Of a stretch of 64,000 nucleotides of DNA, positions 34,101-49,500 are shown in pieces. The stretch's first letter is position 1, and each line of letters starts with the position of its first letter. The stretch covers positions 10,664,001 to 10,728,000 of the forward strand of contig CM082593.2 in the NCBI GenBank assembly GCA_040954595.2, read 5' to 3'. The position numbers and the translations under genes were made by a program. The stretch comes from Balanoglossus misakiensis. Its lineage: Eukaryota; Hemichordata. The notes under the pieces were generated by a model. That model was not told the DNA's origin. It ran no database searches and was given only the letters and a program-made list of their open reading frames with translations.

Positions 34101-37100
34101 ATTTTCGTCGATTTTTGAAAAAAATCATGGGGGAAAATGATCAAAAAATGACAAATTTTCGACTGCAAAATCTCAAAATTTCGTCAATTTTGAAAAAAAT
34201 CATGGGTGAAAATCATGAAAAAATGACAATTTTTTTACTGCAAAATCTCAAAATTTCATCGATTTTTGAAAAAAATCATGGGTGAAAATCATCAAAAAAT
34301 GACAAATTTTCGACTTTGCAAAATCTCAAAATTTCGTCGATTTTTGAAAAACAAAATCATGGGAAAAAATCTTCAAAAAATGACAAATTTTCGACTTTGC
34401 AAAATCTCAAAATTTCGTCGATTTTTGAAAAAAATAATGGGGAAAATGATCAAAAAATGACAAATTTTCGACTGCAAAATTTCAAAATTTCGTCAATTTT
34501 GAAAAAAATCATGGTCGAAAATCATCAAATAATGACAATTTTTTTACTGCAAAATCTCAAAATTTCATCGATTTTTGAAAAAAATCATGGGTGAAAATCA
34601 TCAAAAAATGACAAATTTTCGACTTTGCAAAATCTCAAAATTTCGTCGATTTTTGAAGAAAATCAAGGGTGAAAATCATCAAAAAATGACAAATTTTCCT
34701 CTTTGCAAAATCTCAAAATTTCGTCGATTTTTAAAAAAAGACATGGGTGTAAATCATCAAAAAATAACAAATTTTCGACTTTGCAAAATCTCAAAATTTC
34801 GTCGATTTTTGAAAAAAATCATGTGTGAAAATCATTAAAAAATGACAAATTTTCGACTTTGCAAAATCTCAAAATTTCGTCAATTTTTGAAAAAATCATG
34901 GGTGAAAATCATCAAAAAATGACAAATTTTCGTCTTTGCAAAATCTCAAAATTTCGTCCATTTTAAAAAAAAAACGGGGGAAAATGATCAAAAAATGACA
35001 AATTTTCGACTGCAAAATCTCAAAATTTCGTCAATTTTGAAAAAAATCATGGTCGAAAATCATCAAATAATGACAATTTTTTTACTGCAAAATCTCAAAA
35101 TTTCATCGATTTTTGAAAAAAATCATGGGTGAAAATCATCAAAAAATGACAAATTTTCGACTTTGCAAAATCTCAAAATTTCGTCGATTTTTGAAGAAAA
35201 TCAAGGGTGAAAATCATCAAAAAATGACAAATTTTCGACTTTGCAAAATCTGAAAATTTCGTCGATTTTTGAAAAAAATCATGGGTGAAAATCATCAAAA
35301 AATGACAAATTTTCGACTTTGCAAAATCTCAAAATTTCGTCAATTTTTGAAAAAATCATGGGTGAAAATCATCAAAAAATGACAAATTTTCGTCTTTGCA
35401 AAATCTCAAAATTTCGTCGGTTTTTGAAAAATAATATGGGTGAAAATCATCAAAAAATGACAAATTTTCGACTTTGCAAAATCTCAAAATTTCGTCGGTT
35501 TTGAAAAAAATCATGGGTTCGTCGATTTTTTTAAATAAAAACATGGGTGAAAATCATCAAAAAATGACAAATGTTCGACTTTGCAAAATCTAAAAATTTC
35601 GTCGATTTTTGAAAAAAAATCATGGGTGAAAATCATCAAAAAATGACAAATTTTCGTCTTTGCAAAATCTCAAAATTTCGTCCATTTTTGAAAAAAAATC
35701 ATGGGTAAAAATCATCAAAAATGACAAATTTTCGTCTTTGCAAAATCTCAAATTTTCGTCGATTTTTGAAAAAAAATCATGGTTGAAAATCATCAAAAAA
35801 TGACAAAATGTTCGACTTTGTAAAATCACAAAATTTCGTCGATTTTGAAAAAAATCATAGGTTCGTCGATTTTTTTAAAAAAAACATGGGTGAAAATCAT
35901 CAAAAAATGACAAATTTTGAAAAAAAAACGGGTGAAAATCATCAAAAAATGACCTATTTTCGTCGACTTTGCAAAATCTCAAAATTTCGTCGATTTTTGA
36001 AAAAAATCATGGGGGAAAATCATGAAAAAATGACATATTTTCCTCTTTGCAAAATCTCAAAATTTCGTCGATTTTTAAAAAAAGACATGGGTGAAAATCA
36101 TCAAAAAATAACAACTTTTCGACTTTGCAAAATCTCAAAATTTCGTCCATTTTTGAAAAAAAATCATGGGTAAAAATCATCAAAAAATGACAAATTTTCG
36201 TCTTTGCAAAATCTCACAATTTCGTCGATTTTTGAAAAAAATCATGTGTGAAAATCATCAAAAAATGACAAATTTTCGACTTTGCAAAATCTCAAAATTT
36301 CGTCAATTTTTGAAAAAATCATGGGTGAAAATCATCAAAAAATGACAAATTTTCGTCTTTGCAAAATCTCAACATTTCGTCCATTTAAAAACAAAAACGG
36401 GGGAAAATCATCAAAAAATGACAAATTTTCGACTTTGCAAAATCTCAAAATTTCGTCAATTTTGAAAAAAATCATGGGTGAAAATCATCAAAAAATGACA
36501 AATTTTCGACTTTGCAAAATCTCAAAATTTCGTCAATTTTTGAAAAAATCATGGGTGAAAATCATCAAAAAATGACAAATTTTCGACTTTGCAAAATCTC
36601 AAAATTTCGTCAATTTTTGAAAAAATCATGGGTGAAAATCATCAAAAAATGACAAATTTTCGACTTTGCAAAATCTCAAAATTTCGTCAATTTTTGAAAA
36701 AATCATGGGTGAAAATCATCAAAAAATGACAAATTTTCGACTTCGCAAAATCTCAAAATTTCGTCGATATTAAAAAAAGACATGGGTGAAAATCATCAAA
36801 AAATGACAAATTTTCGACTTTGTAAAATCTCACAATTTCGTCGATTTTGAAAAAAATCATAGGTTCGTCGATTTTTTAAAAAAAAACATGGGTGAAAATA
36901 TTCACAAAATGACAAATTTTGAAAAAAAAACGGGTGAAAATCATCAAAAAATGACACATTTTCGTCGACTTTGCAAAATCTCAAAATTTCGTCGATTTTG
37001 AAAAAAATCATAGGTTCGTCGATTTTTAAAAAAAAAACATGGGTGAAAATCATCACAAAATGACAAATTTTGAAAAAAAACGGGTGAAAATCATCAAAAA

Positions 37101-40100
37101 ATGACAAATTTTCGACTTTGCAAAATCTCAAAATTTCGTCAATTTTTGAAAAAATCATGGGTGAAAATCATCACAAAATGACAAATTTTGAAAAAAAAAC
37201 GGGTGAAAATCATCAAAAAATGACAAATTTTCGTCTTTGCAAAATCTCAAAATTTCGTCCATTTAAAAAAAAAACGGGGGAAAATCATCAAAAAATGACA
37301 CATTTTCGACTTTGCAAAATCTCAAAATTTCGTCAATTTTTGAAAAAATCATTGATGAAAATCATCAAAAAATGACAAATTTTCGTCTTTGCAAAATCTC
37401 AAAATTTCGTCGGTTTTTAAAAAATAATATGGGTGAAAACCATCAAAAAATGACAAATTTTTGACTGCAAAATCTCAACATTTAGTCGATTTTTGAAAAA
37501 AATCATGGGTGAAAATCATCAAAAAATGACAAATTTTCGACTTTGCAAAATCTCAAAATTTCGTCGGTTTTGAAAAAAATCATGGGTTCTTCGATTTTTT
37601 TAAATAAAAACATGGGTGAAAATCATCAAAAAATGACAAATGTTCGACTTTGCAAAATCTCAAAATTTCGTCAATTTTTGAAAACAATCATGGGGGAAAA
37701 TCATCAAAAAATGACAAATTTTCGACTTTGTAAAATCTAACAATTTCGTCGATTTTGAAAAAAATCATAGGTTCGTCGATTTTTTAAAAAAAAAACATGG
37801 GTGAAAATCATCACAAAATGACAAATTTTGAAAAAAAAACGGGTGAAAATCATCAAAAAATGACACATTTACGACTTTGCAAAATCTCAAAATTTTGTCG
37901 ATTTTTGGAAAAAAACCATGGGTGAAAATCATGAAAAAATGACAAATTTTCCTCTTTGCAAAATCTCAAAATTTCGTCGATTTTTGAAAAAATATCATGG
38001 GTGAAAATCATCACAAAATGACAAATTTTGAAAAAAAAACGGGTGAAAATCATCAAAAAATGACAAATTTTCGACTTTGCAAAATCTCAAAATTTCGTCG
38101 ATTTTTGAAAAAAATAATGGGGAAAATGATCAAAAAATGACAAATTTTCGACTGCAAAATTTCAAAATTTCGTCAATTTTGAAAAAATCATGGGTGAAAA
38201 TCATCAAAAAATGACAAATTTTCGACTGCAAAATCTCAAAATTTCGTCGATTTTTGAAAAAAAATCATGGGTAAAAATCATCAAAAATGACAAATTTTCG
38301 TCTTTGCAAAATCTCAAACTTTCGTCCATTTTTAAAAAACAATCATGGGGGAAAATCATCAAAAAATGACAAATTTTCGATTTTGCAAAATCTCAAAATT
38401 TCGTCGATTTTTGAAAAAAAATGTGTGAAAATCATCAAAAAATGACACATTTTCGTCGACTTTGCAAAATCTCAAAATTTCGTCGATTTTTGAAAAAAAT
38501 CATGGGGGAAAATCATGAAAAAATGACAAATTTTCGACTTTGCAAAATCTCAAAATTTCGTCAATTTTGAATAAAAATCATGGGTGAAAATCATCAAAAA
38601 ATGACAAATTTTCGACTTTGCAAAATCTCACAATTTCGTCGATTTTGTTCACCAAAAAATGAGAAATTTTCGGCTTTGCAAAATCTCAAAATTTCGTCAA
38701 TTTTGAAAAAAATCATGGGTGAAAATCATCAAAAAATGACAAATTTTCGACTTTGCAAAATCTCAAAATTTCGTCGATTTTTGAAAAAAATCATGGGTTA
38801 AAATCATCAAAAAAATGACAAATTTTCGACTTTGCAAAATCTCAAAATTTCGTCAATTTTTGAAGAAAATCATGGGTGAAAATCATCAAAAAATGACAAA
38901 TTTTCGACTTTGCAAAATCTCAAAATTTTTTCGATTGTTGAAAAAAATCATCGGTGAAAATCATCAAAAAATGACAAATTTTCGACTTTGCAAAATCTCA
39001 AAATTTTGTTGATTTTTGAAAAAAATCATAGGTGAAAATCATCAAAAAATGACAAATTTTCGACTTTGCAAAATCTCAAAATTTCGTCGATTTTTGAAGA
39101 AAATCATGGGTGAAAATCATCAAAAAATGACAAATTTTGAAAAAAAACGGGTGAAAATCATCAAAAAATGACATATTTACGACTTTGCAAAATCTCAAAA
39201 TTTCGTCGATTTTTGAAAAAAAACCGGGTGAAAATCATCAAAAAATGACACATTTACGACTTTGCAAAATCTCAAAATTTCGTCGATTTTTGAAAAAAAA
39301 TCATGGGTGAAAATCATCAAAAAATGACAAATTTTCGATTTTGCTAAATCTCAAAATTTCGTCGATTTTTGAAAAAAACGGGTGAAAATCATCAAAAAAT
39401 GACACATTTTCGTCGACTTTGCAAAATCTCAAAATTTCGTCGATTTTTGAAGAAAATCATGGGTGAAAATCATCAAAAAATTACAAATTTTCGACTTTGC
39501 AAAATCTCAAAATTTCGTCAATTTTGAAAAAAATCATCGGTGAAAATCATCAAAAAATTACAAATTTTTTACTGCAAAATCTCAAATTTTCGTCGATTTT
39601 TTAAAAAAATTGTTGAAAATCATCAAAAAATGACAAATTTTCCTCTCTTGCAAAATCTGAAAATTTCGTCGATTTTTGAGAAAAATCATGGGTGAAAATC
39701 AACAAAAAATGACAAATTTTCGACTTTGCAAAATCTCAAATTTTCGTCGATTTTTGAAAAAAATCATGGGGGAAAATGATCAAAAAATGACAAATTTTCG
39801 ACTGCAAAATCTCAAAATTTCGTCAATTTTGAAAAAATCATGGGTGAAAATCATGAAAAAATGACAATTTTTTTACTGCAAAATCTCAAAATTTCATCGA
39901 TTTTTGAAAAAAAATCATGGGTGAAAATCATCAAAAAATGACAAATTTTCGACTTTGCAAAATCTCAAAATTTCGTCGATTTTTGAAAAACAAAATCATG
40001 GGAAAAAATCTTCAAAAAATGACAAATTTTCGACTTTGCAAAATCTCAAAATTTCGTCGATATTTGAAAAAAATAATGGGGAAAATGATCAAAAAATGAC

Positions 40101-40140
40101 AAATTTTCGACTGCAAAATTTCAAAATTTCGTCAATTTTG
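27160..40140 (+). repeat. long-range duplication inside array: ~27.16-31.75 kb and ~35.24-40.14 kb
   Basis: The order of variant monomers from about 27,160 recurs from about 35,240 at an offset of 8,084 bp, rising stepwise to about 8,235, 8,309 and 8,387 as single monomers are gained. A rare deletion monomer, CGATTTTGTTCACCAAAA, occurs at about 30,333 and 38,641 and confirms the match. Limits are estimated to within about a monomer. Confidence 0.75.
30660..35388 (+). repeat. higher-order repeat with 2,748-bp offset
   Basis: About 30,660-32,640 matches 33,408-35,388 at a constant offset of 2,748 bp, including the rare GAAAAACAAAATCATGGGAA monomer (about 31,599 and 34,347). Between them lies a smaller tandem pair with a 466-bp offset (from about 32,641 and 33,107). 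Confidence 0.78.
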
Positions 40141-41599
40141 AAAAAATCATGGGTGAAAATCATCAAAAAATGACAAATTTTCGACTGCAAATCTCAAAAT
40201 TTCGTCGATTTTTGAAAAAAAAAACGGGTGAAAATCATCAAAAAATGACAAATTTTCGACTGCAAAAACTCAAAATTTCGTCAATTTTGAAAAAAATCAT
40301 GGGTGAAAATCATCAAAAAATGACAAATTTTCCTCTTTGCAAAATCTATAAATTTCGTCGATTTTGAAAAAAATCATGGGTGAAAATAATCAAAAAATGA
40401 CAAATTTTCGACTTTGCAAAATCTCAAAATTTCGTCAATTTTGAAAAAAATCATCGGTGAAAATCATCAAAAAATTACAAATTTTTTACTGCAAAATCTC
40501 AAATTTTCGTCGATTTTTTAAAAAAATTATTGAAAATCATCAAAAAATGACAAATTTTCCTCTCTTGCAAAATCTGAAAATTTCGTCGATTTTTGAGAAA
40601 AATCATGGGTGAAAATCAACAAAAAATGACAAATTTTCGACTTTGCAAAATCTCAAATTTTCGTCGATTTTTGAAAAAAATCATGGGGGAAAATGATCAA
40701 AAAATGACAAATTTTCGACTGCAAAATCTCAAAATTTCGTCAATTTTGAAAAAAATCATGGGTGAAAATCATGAAAAAATGACAATTTTTTTACTGCAAA
40801 ATCTCAAAATTTCATCGATTTTTGAAAAAAATCATGGGTGAAAATCATCAAAAAATGACAAATTTTCGACTTTGCAAAATCTCAAAATTTCGTCGATTTT
40901 TGAAAAACAAAATCATGGGAAAAAATCTTCAAAAAATGACAAATTTTCGACTTTGCAAAATCTCAAAATTTCGTCGATTTTTGAAAAAAATAATGGGGAA
41001 AATGATCAAAAAATGACAAATTTTCGACTGCAAAATTTCAAAATTTCGTCAATTTTGAAAAAATCATGGGTGAAAATCATCAAAAAATGACAAATTTTCG
41101 ACTGCAAAATCTCAAAATTTCGTCGATTTTTGAAAAAAAAACGGGTGAAAATCATCAAAAAATGACAAATTTTCGACTGCAAAAACTCAAAATTTCGTCA
41201 ATTTTTGAAAAAAATCATGGGTGAAAATCATCAAAAAATGACAAATTTTCGACTTTGCAAAATCTGAAAATTTCATCGATTTTTGAAAAAATCATGGGTG
41301 AAAATCATGAAAAAATGACAAATTTTCGACTGCAAAATCTCAAAATTTCGTAGATTTTTGAAATAAATCATTGTTGAAAATTATCAAAAATTGACAAATT
41401 TTCCTCTTTGCAAAATCTCAAAATTTCGTCGATTTTTTGAAAAATTTTCAACTTTGCAAAATCTCAAAATTTCGTTGATTTTTGAAAAAAATCATGGGGG
41501 AAAATCATCAAAAATGACAAATTTACGACTACAAAATCTCAAAATTTCGTCAATTTTGAAAAAAATCATGGGTGAAAATCATCAAAAAATGACAAATTT

Positions 41600-44500
41600 T
41601 CGACTTTGCAAAATCTGAAAATTTCATCGATTTTTGAAAAAATCATGGGTGAAAATCATGAAAAAATGACAAAATTTTCGACTGCAAAATCTCAAAATTT
41701 CGTAGATTTTTGAAATAAATCATTGTTGAAAATTATCAAAAAATGACAAATTTTCCTCTTTGCAAAATCTATAAATTTCGTCGATTTTTGAAAAATTTTC
41801 AACTTTGCAAAATCTCAAAATTTCGTCGATTTTTGAAGAAAATCATGGGGGAAAATCATCAAAAAATGACAAATTTTTGAACTGAAAAATCTCAAATTTT
41901 CGTCGATTTTTTAAAAAAATTGTTGAAAATCATCAAAAAATGACAAATTTTTGACTTTGCAAAATCTCAAAATTTCGTCAATTTTGAAAAAAATCATGGG
42001 TGAAAATCATCAAAAAATGACAAATTTTCGACTTTGCAAAATCTGAAAATTTCGTCGATTTTTGAGAAAAATCATGGGTGAAAATCATCAAAAAATGACA
42101 AATTTTCGACTTTGCAAAATCTGAAAATTTCGTCGATTTTTTGAGAAAAATCATGGGTGAAAATCATCAAAAAATGACAAATTTTCGACTTTGCAAAATC
42201 TCAAATTTTCGTCGATTTTTGAAAAAAATCATGGGGGAAAATGATCAAAAAATGACAAATTTTCGACTGCAAAATCTCAAAATTTCGTCAATTTTGAAAA
42301 AAATCATGGGTGAAAATCATGAAAAAATGACAATTTTTTTACTGCAAAATCTCAAAATTTCATCGATTTTTGAAAAAAATCATGGGTGAAAATCATCAAA
42401 AAATGACAAATTTCGACTTTGCAAAATCTCAAAATTTCGTCGATTTTTGAAGAAAATCAAGGGTGAAAATCATCAAAAAATGACAAATTTTCGACTTTGC
42501 AAAATCTCAAAATTTCGTCGATTTTTGAAAAAAATAATGGGGAAAATGATCAAAAAATGACAAATTTTCGACTGCAAAATTTCAAAATTTCGTCAATTTT
42601 GAAAAAATCATGGGTGAAAATCATCAAAAAATGACAAATTTTCGACTGCAAAATCTCAAAATTTCGTCGATTTTTGAAAAAAAAACGGGTGAAAATCATC
42701 AAAAAATGACAAATTTTCGACTGCAAAAACTCAAAATTTCGTCAATTTTGAAAAAAATCATGGGTGAAATCATCAAAAAATGACAAATTTTCCTCTTTGC
42801 AAAATCTATAAATTTCGTCGATTTTTGAAAAATTTTCAACTTTGCAAAATCTCAAAATTTCGTCGATTTTAGAAAAAAATCATGGGGGAAAATCATCAAA
42901 AAATGACAAATTTTCGACTGCAAAATCTCAAAATTTCGTCGATTTTTGAAATAAATCATTGTTGAAAATTATCAAAAAATGACAAATTTTCCTCTTTGCA
43001 AAATCTCAAAATTTCGTCGATTTTTTGAAAAAAGACGGGTGAAAATCATCAAAAAATGACAAATTTACGACTACAAAATCTCAAAATTTCGTCGATTTGT
43101 GAAAAAAAATCATGGGTGAAAATCATCAAAAAATGACAAATTTTCGACTTTGCAAAATCTCAAAATTTTGCCAATTTTGAAAAAATCATGGGTGAAATCA
43201 TCAAAAAATGACAAATTTTTTACTGCAAAATCTCAAATTTTCGTCGATTTTTTAAAAAAATTGTTGAAAATCATCAAAAAATGACAAAATTTTCGACTTT
43301 GTAAAATCACAAAATTTCGTCGATTTTGAAAAAAATCATAGGTTCGTCGATTTTTAAAAAAAAAACATGGGTGAAAATCATCAAAAAATGACAAATTTAA
43401 AAAAAAACGGGTGAAAATCATCAAAAAATGACAAATTTTCCTCCTTGCAAAATCTCAAAATTTCGTCGATTTTTGAAAAAAGACATGGGTGAAAATCATC
43501 AAAAAATGACAAATTTTCGACTTTGCAAAATCTCAAAATTTCGTCAATTTTGAAAAAAATCATGGTCGAAAATCATCAAATAATGACAATTTTTTTACTG
43601 CAAAATCTCAAAATTTCATCGATTTTTGAAAAAAATCATGGGTGAAAATCATCAAAAAATGACAAATTTTCGACTTTGCAAAATCTCAAAATTTCGTCGA
43701 TTTTTGAAGAAAATCAAGGGTGAAAATCATCAAAAAATGACAAATTTTCGACTTTGCAAAATCTGAAAATTTCATCGATTTTTGAAAAAATCATGGGTGA
43801 AAATCATGAAAAAATGACAAATTTTCGACTGCAAAATCTCAAAATTTCGTAGATTTTTGAAATAAATCATTGTTGAAAATTATCAAAAAATGACAAATTT
43901 TCCTCTTTGCAAAATCTATAAATTTCGTCGATTTTTGAAAAATTTTCAACTTTGCAAAATCTCAAAATTTCGTCGATTTTTGAAGAAAATCATGGGGGAA
44001 AATCATCAAAAAATGACAAATTTTTGACTGAAAAATCTCAAATTTTCGTCGATTTTTTAAAAAAATTGTTGAAAATCATCAAAAAATGACAAATTTTTGA
44101 CTTTGCAAAATCTCAAAATTTCGTCAATTTTGAAAAAAATCATGGGTGAAAATCATCAAAAAATGACAAATTTTCGACTTTGCAAAATCTGAAAATTTCG
44201 TCGATTTTTGAGAAAAATCATGGGTGAAAATCATCAAAAAATGACAAATTTTCGACTTTGCAAAATCTGAAAATTTCGTCGATTTTTGAGAAAAATCATG
44301 GGTGAAAATCATCAAAAAATGACAAATTTTCGACTTTGCAAAATCTCAAATTTTCGTCGATTTTTGAAAAAAATCATGGGGGAAAATGATCAAAAAATGA
44401 CAAATTTTCGACTGCAAAATCTCAAAATTTCGTCAATTTTGAAAAAAATCATGGGTGAAAATCATGAAAAAATGACAATTTTTTTACTGCAAAATCTCAA

Positions 44501-47500
44501 AATTTCATCGATTTTTGAAAAAAATCATGGGTGAAAATCATCAAAAAATGACAAATTTTCGACTTTGCAAAATCTCAAAATTTCGTCGATTTTTGAAGAA
44601 AATCAAGGGTGAAAATCATCAAAAAATGACAAATTTTCGACTTTGCAAAATCTCAAAATTTCGTCGATTTTTGAAAAAAAATAATGGGGAAAATGATCAA
44701 AAAATGACAAATTTTCGACTGCAAAATTTCAAAATTTCGTCAATTTTGAAAAAATCATGGGTGAAAATCATCAAAAAATGACAAATTTTCGACTGCAAAA
44801 TCTCAAAATTTCGTCGATTTTTGAAAAAAAAACGGGTGAAAATCATCAAAAAATGACAAATTTTCGACTGCAAAAACTCAAAATTTCGTCAATTTTGAAA
44901 AAAATCATGGGTGAAAATCATCAAAAAATGACAAATTTTCCTCTTTGCAAAATCTATAAATTTCGTCGATTTTTGAAAAATTTTCAACTTTGCAAAATCT
45001 CAAAATTTCGTCGATTTTAGAAAAAATCATGGGGGAAAATCATCAAAAAATGACAAATTTTCGACTGCAAAATCTCAAAATTTCGTCGATTTTTGAAATA
45101 AATCATTGTTGAAAATTATCAAAAAATGACAAATTTTCCTCTTTGCAAAATCTCAAAATTTCGTCGATTTTTTGAAAAAAGACGGGTGAAAATCATCAAA
45201 AAATGACAAATTTACGACTACAAAATCTCAAAATTTCGTCGATTTGTGAAAAAAAATCATGGGTGAAAATCATCAAAAAATGACAAATTTTCGACTTTGC
45301 AAAATCTCAAAATTTTGCCAATTTTGAAAAAATCATGGGTGAAAATCATCAAAAAATGACAAATTTTTTACTGCAAAATCTCAAATTTTCGTCGATTTTT
45401 TAAAAAAATTGTTGAAAATCATCAAAAAATGACAAAATTTTCGACTTTGTAAAATCACAAAATTTCGTCGATTTTGAAAAAAATCATAGGTTCGTCGATT
45501 TTTAAAAAAAAAACATGGGTGAAAATCATCAAAAAATGACAAATTTAAAAAAAAACGGGTGAAAATCATCAAAAAATGACAAATTTTCCTCCTTGCAAAA
45601 TCTCAAAATTTCGTCGATTTTTGAAAAAAGACATGGGTGAAAATCATCAAAAAATGACAAATTTTCGACTTTGCAAAATCTCAAAATTTCGTCAATTTTG
45701 AAAAAAATCATGGTCGAAAATCATCAAATAATGACAATTTTTTTACTGCAAAATCTCAAAATTTCATCGATTTTTGAAAAAAATCATGGGTGAAAATCAT
45801 CAAAAAATGAAAAATTTTCGACTTTGCAAAATCTCAAAATTTCGTCGATTTTTGAAGAAAATCAAGGGTGAAAATCATCAAAAAATGACAAATTTTCGAC
45901 TTTGCAAAATCTGAAAATTTCGTCGATTTTTGAAAAAAATCATGGGTGAAAATCATCAAAAAATGACAAATTTTTGACTGCAAAATCTCAAAATTTCGTC
46001 AATTTTTGAAAAAAATCATGGTTGAAAATCATCATGACAATGACAAATTTTCGACTTTGCAAAATCTCAAAATTTCGTCGATTTTGAAAAAAATCATGGG
46101 TTCGTCCATTTTTGAAAAAAAAACATTGGGTGAAAATCATCAAAAAATGACAAATTTTCGACTTTGCAAAATCTCAAAATTTCGTCGATTTTTGAAGAAA
46201 ATCATGGGTGAAAATCATCAAAAATTGACAAATTTTCCTCTTTGCAAAATCTCAAAATTTCGTCGATTTTTTGAAAAATTTTCAACTTTGCAAAATCTCA
46301 AAATTTCGTTGATTTTTGAAAAAAGCATGGGGGAAAATCATCAAAAATGACAAATTTACGACTACAAAATCTCAAAATTTCGTCGATTTGTGAAAAAAAA
46401 TCATGGGTGAAAATCATCAAAAAATGACAAATTTTTGACTTTGCACAATCTCAAAATTTCGTCAATTTTGAAAAAAATCATGGGTGAAAATCATCAAAAA
46501 ATGACAAATTTTCGACTTTGCAAAATCTGAAAATTTCATCGATTTTTGAAAAAATCATGGGTGAAAATCATGAAAAAATGACAAATTTTCGACTGCAAAA
46601 TCTCAAAATTTCGTCGATTTTTGAAATAAATCATTGTTGAAAATTATCAAAAAATGACAAATTTTCCTCTTTGCAAAATCTATAAATTTCGTCGATTTTT
46701 GAAAAATTTTCAACTTTGCAAAATCTCAAAATTTCGTCGATTTTTGAAAAAAATCATGGGGGAAAATCATCAAAAAATGACAAATTTTTGACTGAAAAAT
46801 CTCAAATTTTCGTCGATTTTTTAAAAAAATTGTTGAAAATCATCAAAAAATGACAAATTTTTGACTTTGCAAAATCTCAAAATTTCGTCAATTTTGAAAA
46901 AAATCATGGGTGAAAATCATCAAAAAATGACAAATTTTCGACTTTGCAAAATCTGAAAATTTCGTCGATTTTTGAGAAAAATCATGGGTGAAAATCATCA
47001 AAAAATGACAAATTTTCGACTTTGCAAAATCTGAAAATTTCGTCGATTTTTGAGAAAAATCATGGGTGAAAATCATCAAAAAATGACAAATTTTCGACTT
47101 TGCAAAATCTCAAATTTTCGTCGATTTTTGAAAAAAATCATGGGGGAAAATGATCAAAAAATGACAAATTTTCGACTGCAAAATCTCAAAATTTCGTCAA
47201 TTTTGAAAAAAATCATGGGTGAAAATCATGAAAAAATGACAATTTTTTTACTGCAAAATCTCAAAATTTCATCGATTTTTGAAAAAAATCATGGGTGAAA
47301 ATCATCAAAAAATGACAAATTTTCGACTTTGCAAAATCTCAAAATTTCGTCGATTTTTGAAGAAAATCAAGGGTGAAAATCATCAAAAAATGACAAATTT
47401 TCGACTTTGCAAAATCTCAAAATTTCGTCGATTTTTAAAAAAAATAATGGGGAAAATGATCAAAAAATGACAAATTTTCGACTGCAAAATTTCAAAATTT

Positions 47501-49500
47501 CGTCAATTTTGAAAAAATCATGGGTGAAAATCATCAAAAAATGACAAATTTTCGACTGCAAAATCTCAAAATTTCGTCGATTTTTGAAAAAAAAACGGGT
47601 GAAAATCATCAAAAAATGACAAATTTTCGACTGCAAAAACTCAAAATTTCGTCAATTTTGAAAAAAATCATGGGTGAAAATCATCAAAAAATGACAAATT
47701 TTCCTCTTTGCAAAATCTATAAATTTCGTCGATTTTTGAAAAATTTTCAACTTTGCAAAATCTCAAAATTTCGTCGATTTTAGAAAAAAATCATGGGGGA
47801 AAATCATCAAAAAATGACAAATTTTCGACTGCAAAATCTCAAAATTTCGTCGATTTTTGAAATAAATCATTGTTGAAAATTATCAAAAAATGACAAATTT
47901 TCCTCTTTGCAAAATCTCAAAATTTCGTCGATTTTTTGAAAAAAGACGGGTGAAAATCATCAAAAAATGACAAATTTTCGACTTTGCAAAATCTCAAAAT
48001 TTCGTCGATTTTTGAAGAAAATCAAGGGTGAAAATCATCAAAAAATGACAAATTTTCGACTTTGCAAAATCTCAAAATTTCGTCGATTTTTGAAAAAAAT
48101 AATGGGGAAAATGATCAAAAAATGACAAATTTTCGACTGCAAAATTTCAAAATTTCGTCAATTTTGAAAAAATCATGGGTGAAAATCATCAAAAAATGAC
48201 AAATTTTCGACTGCAAAATCTCAAAATTTCGTCGATTTTTGAAAAAAAAACGGGTGAAAATCATCAAAAAATGACAAATTTTCGACTGCAAAAACTCAAA
48301 ATTTCGTCAATTTTGAAAAAAATCATGGGTGAAAATCATCAAAAAATGACAAATTTTCCTCTTTGCAAAATCTATAAATTTCGTCGATTTTTGAAAAATT
48401 TTCAACTTTGCAAAATCTCAAAATTTCGTCGATTTTTGAAAAAAATCATGGGGGAAAATCATCAAAAAATGACAAATTTTTGACTGAAAAATCTCAAATT
48501 TTCGTCGATTTTTTAAAAAAATTGTTGAAAATCATCAAAAAATGACAAATTTTTGACTTTGCAAAATCTCAAAATTTCGTCAATTTTGAAAAAAATCATG
48601 GGTGAAAATCATCAAAAAATGACAAATTTTCGACTTTGCAAAATCTGAAAATTTCGTCGATTTTTGAGAAAAATCATGGGTGAAAATCATCAAAAAATGA
48701 CAAATTTTCGACTTTGCAAAATCTGAAAATTTCGTCGATTTTTGAGAAAAATCATGGGTGAAAATCATCAAAAAATGACAAATTTTCGACTTTGCAAAAT
48801 CTCAAATTTTCGTCGATTTTTGAAAAAAATCATGGGGGAAAATGATCAAAAAATGACAAATTTTCGACTGCAAAATCTCAAAATTTCGTCAATTTTGAAA
48901 AAAATCATGGGTGAAAATCATGAAAAAATGACAATTTTTTTACTGCAAAATCTCAAAATTTCATCGATTTTTGAAAAAAATCATGGGTGAAAATCATCAA
49001 AAAATGACAAATTTTCGACTTTGCAAAATCTCAAAATTTCGTCGATTTTTGAAGAAAATCAAGGGTGAAAATCATCAAAAAATGACAAATTTTCGACTTT
49101 GCAAAATCTCAAAATTTCGTCGATTTTTGAAAAAAATAATGGGGAAAATGATCAAAAAATGACAAATTTTCGACTGCAAAATTTCAAAATTTCGTCAATT
49201 TTGAAAAAATCATGGGTGAAAATCATCAAAAAATGACAAATTTTCGACTTCAAAATCTCAAAATTTCGTCGATTTTTGAAAAAAAAACGGGTGAAAATCA
49301 TCAAAAAATGACAAATTTTCGACTGCAAAAACTCAAAATTTCGTCAATTTTGAAAAAAATCATGGGTGAAAATCATCAAAAAATGACAAATTTTCCTCTT
49401 TGCAAAATCTATAAATTTCGTCGATTTTTGAAAAATTTTCAACTTTGCAAAATCTCAAAATTTCGTCGATTTTAGAAAAAATCATGGGGGAAAATCATCA
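41600..49500 (+). repeat. higher-order repeat series with offsets 2,146, 2,764 and 1,692 bp
   Basis: A marker unit with CTGAAAAATCTCAAATTTTCG recurs near 41,882, 44,028, 46,792 and 48,484. It is followed each time by two GATTTTTGAGAAAAATC units and the same downstream succession. The first two copies are direct neighbours (period about 2,148 bp). The later copies differ by gain or loss of whole monomers. Confidence 0.75.
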
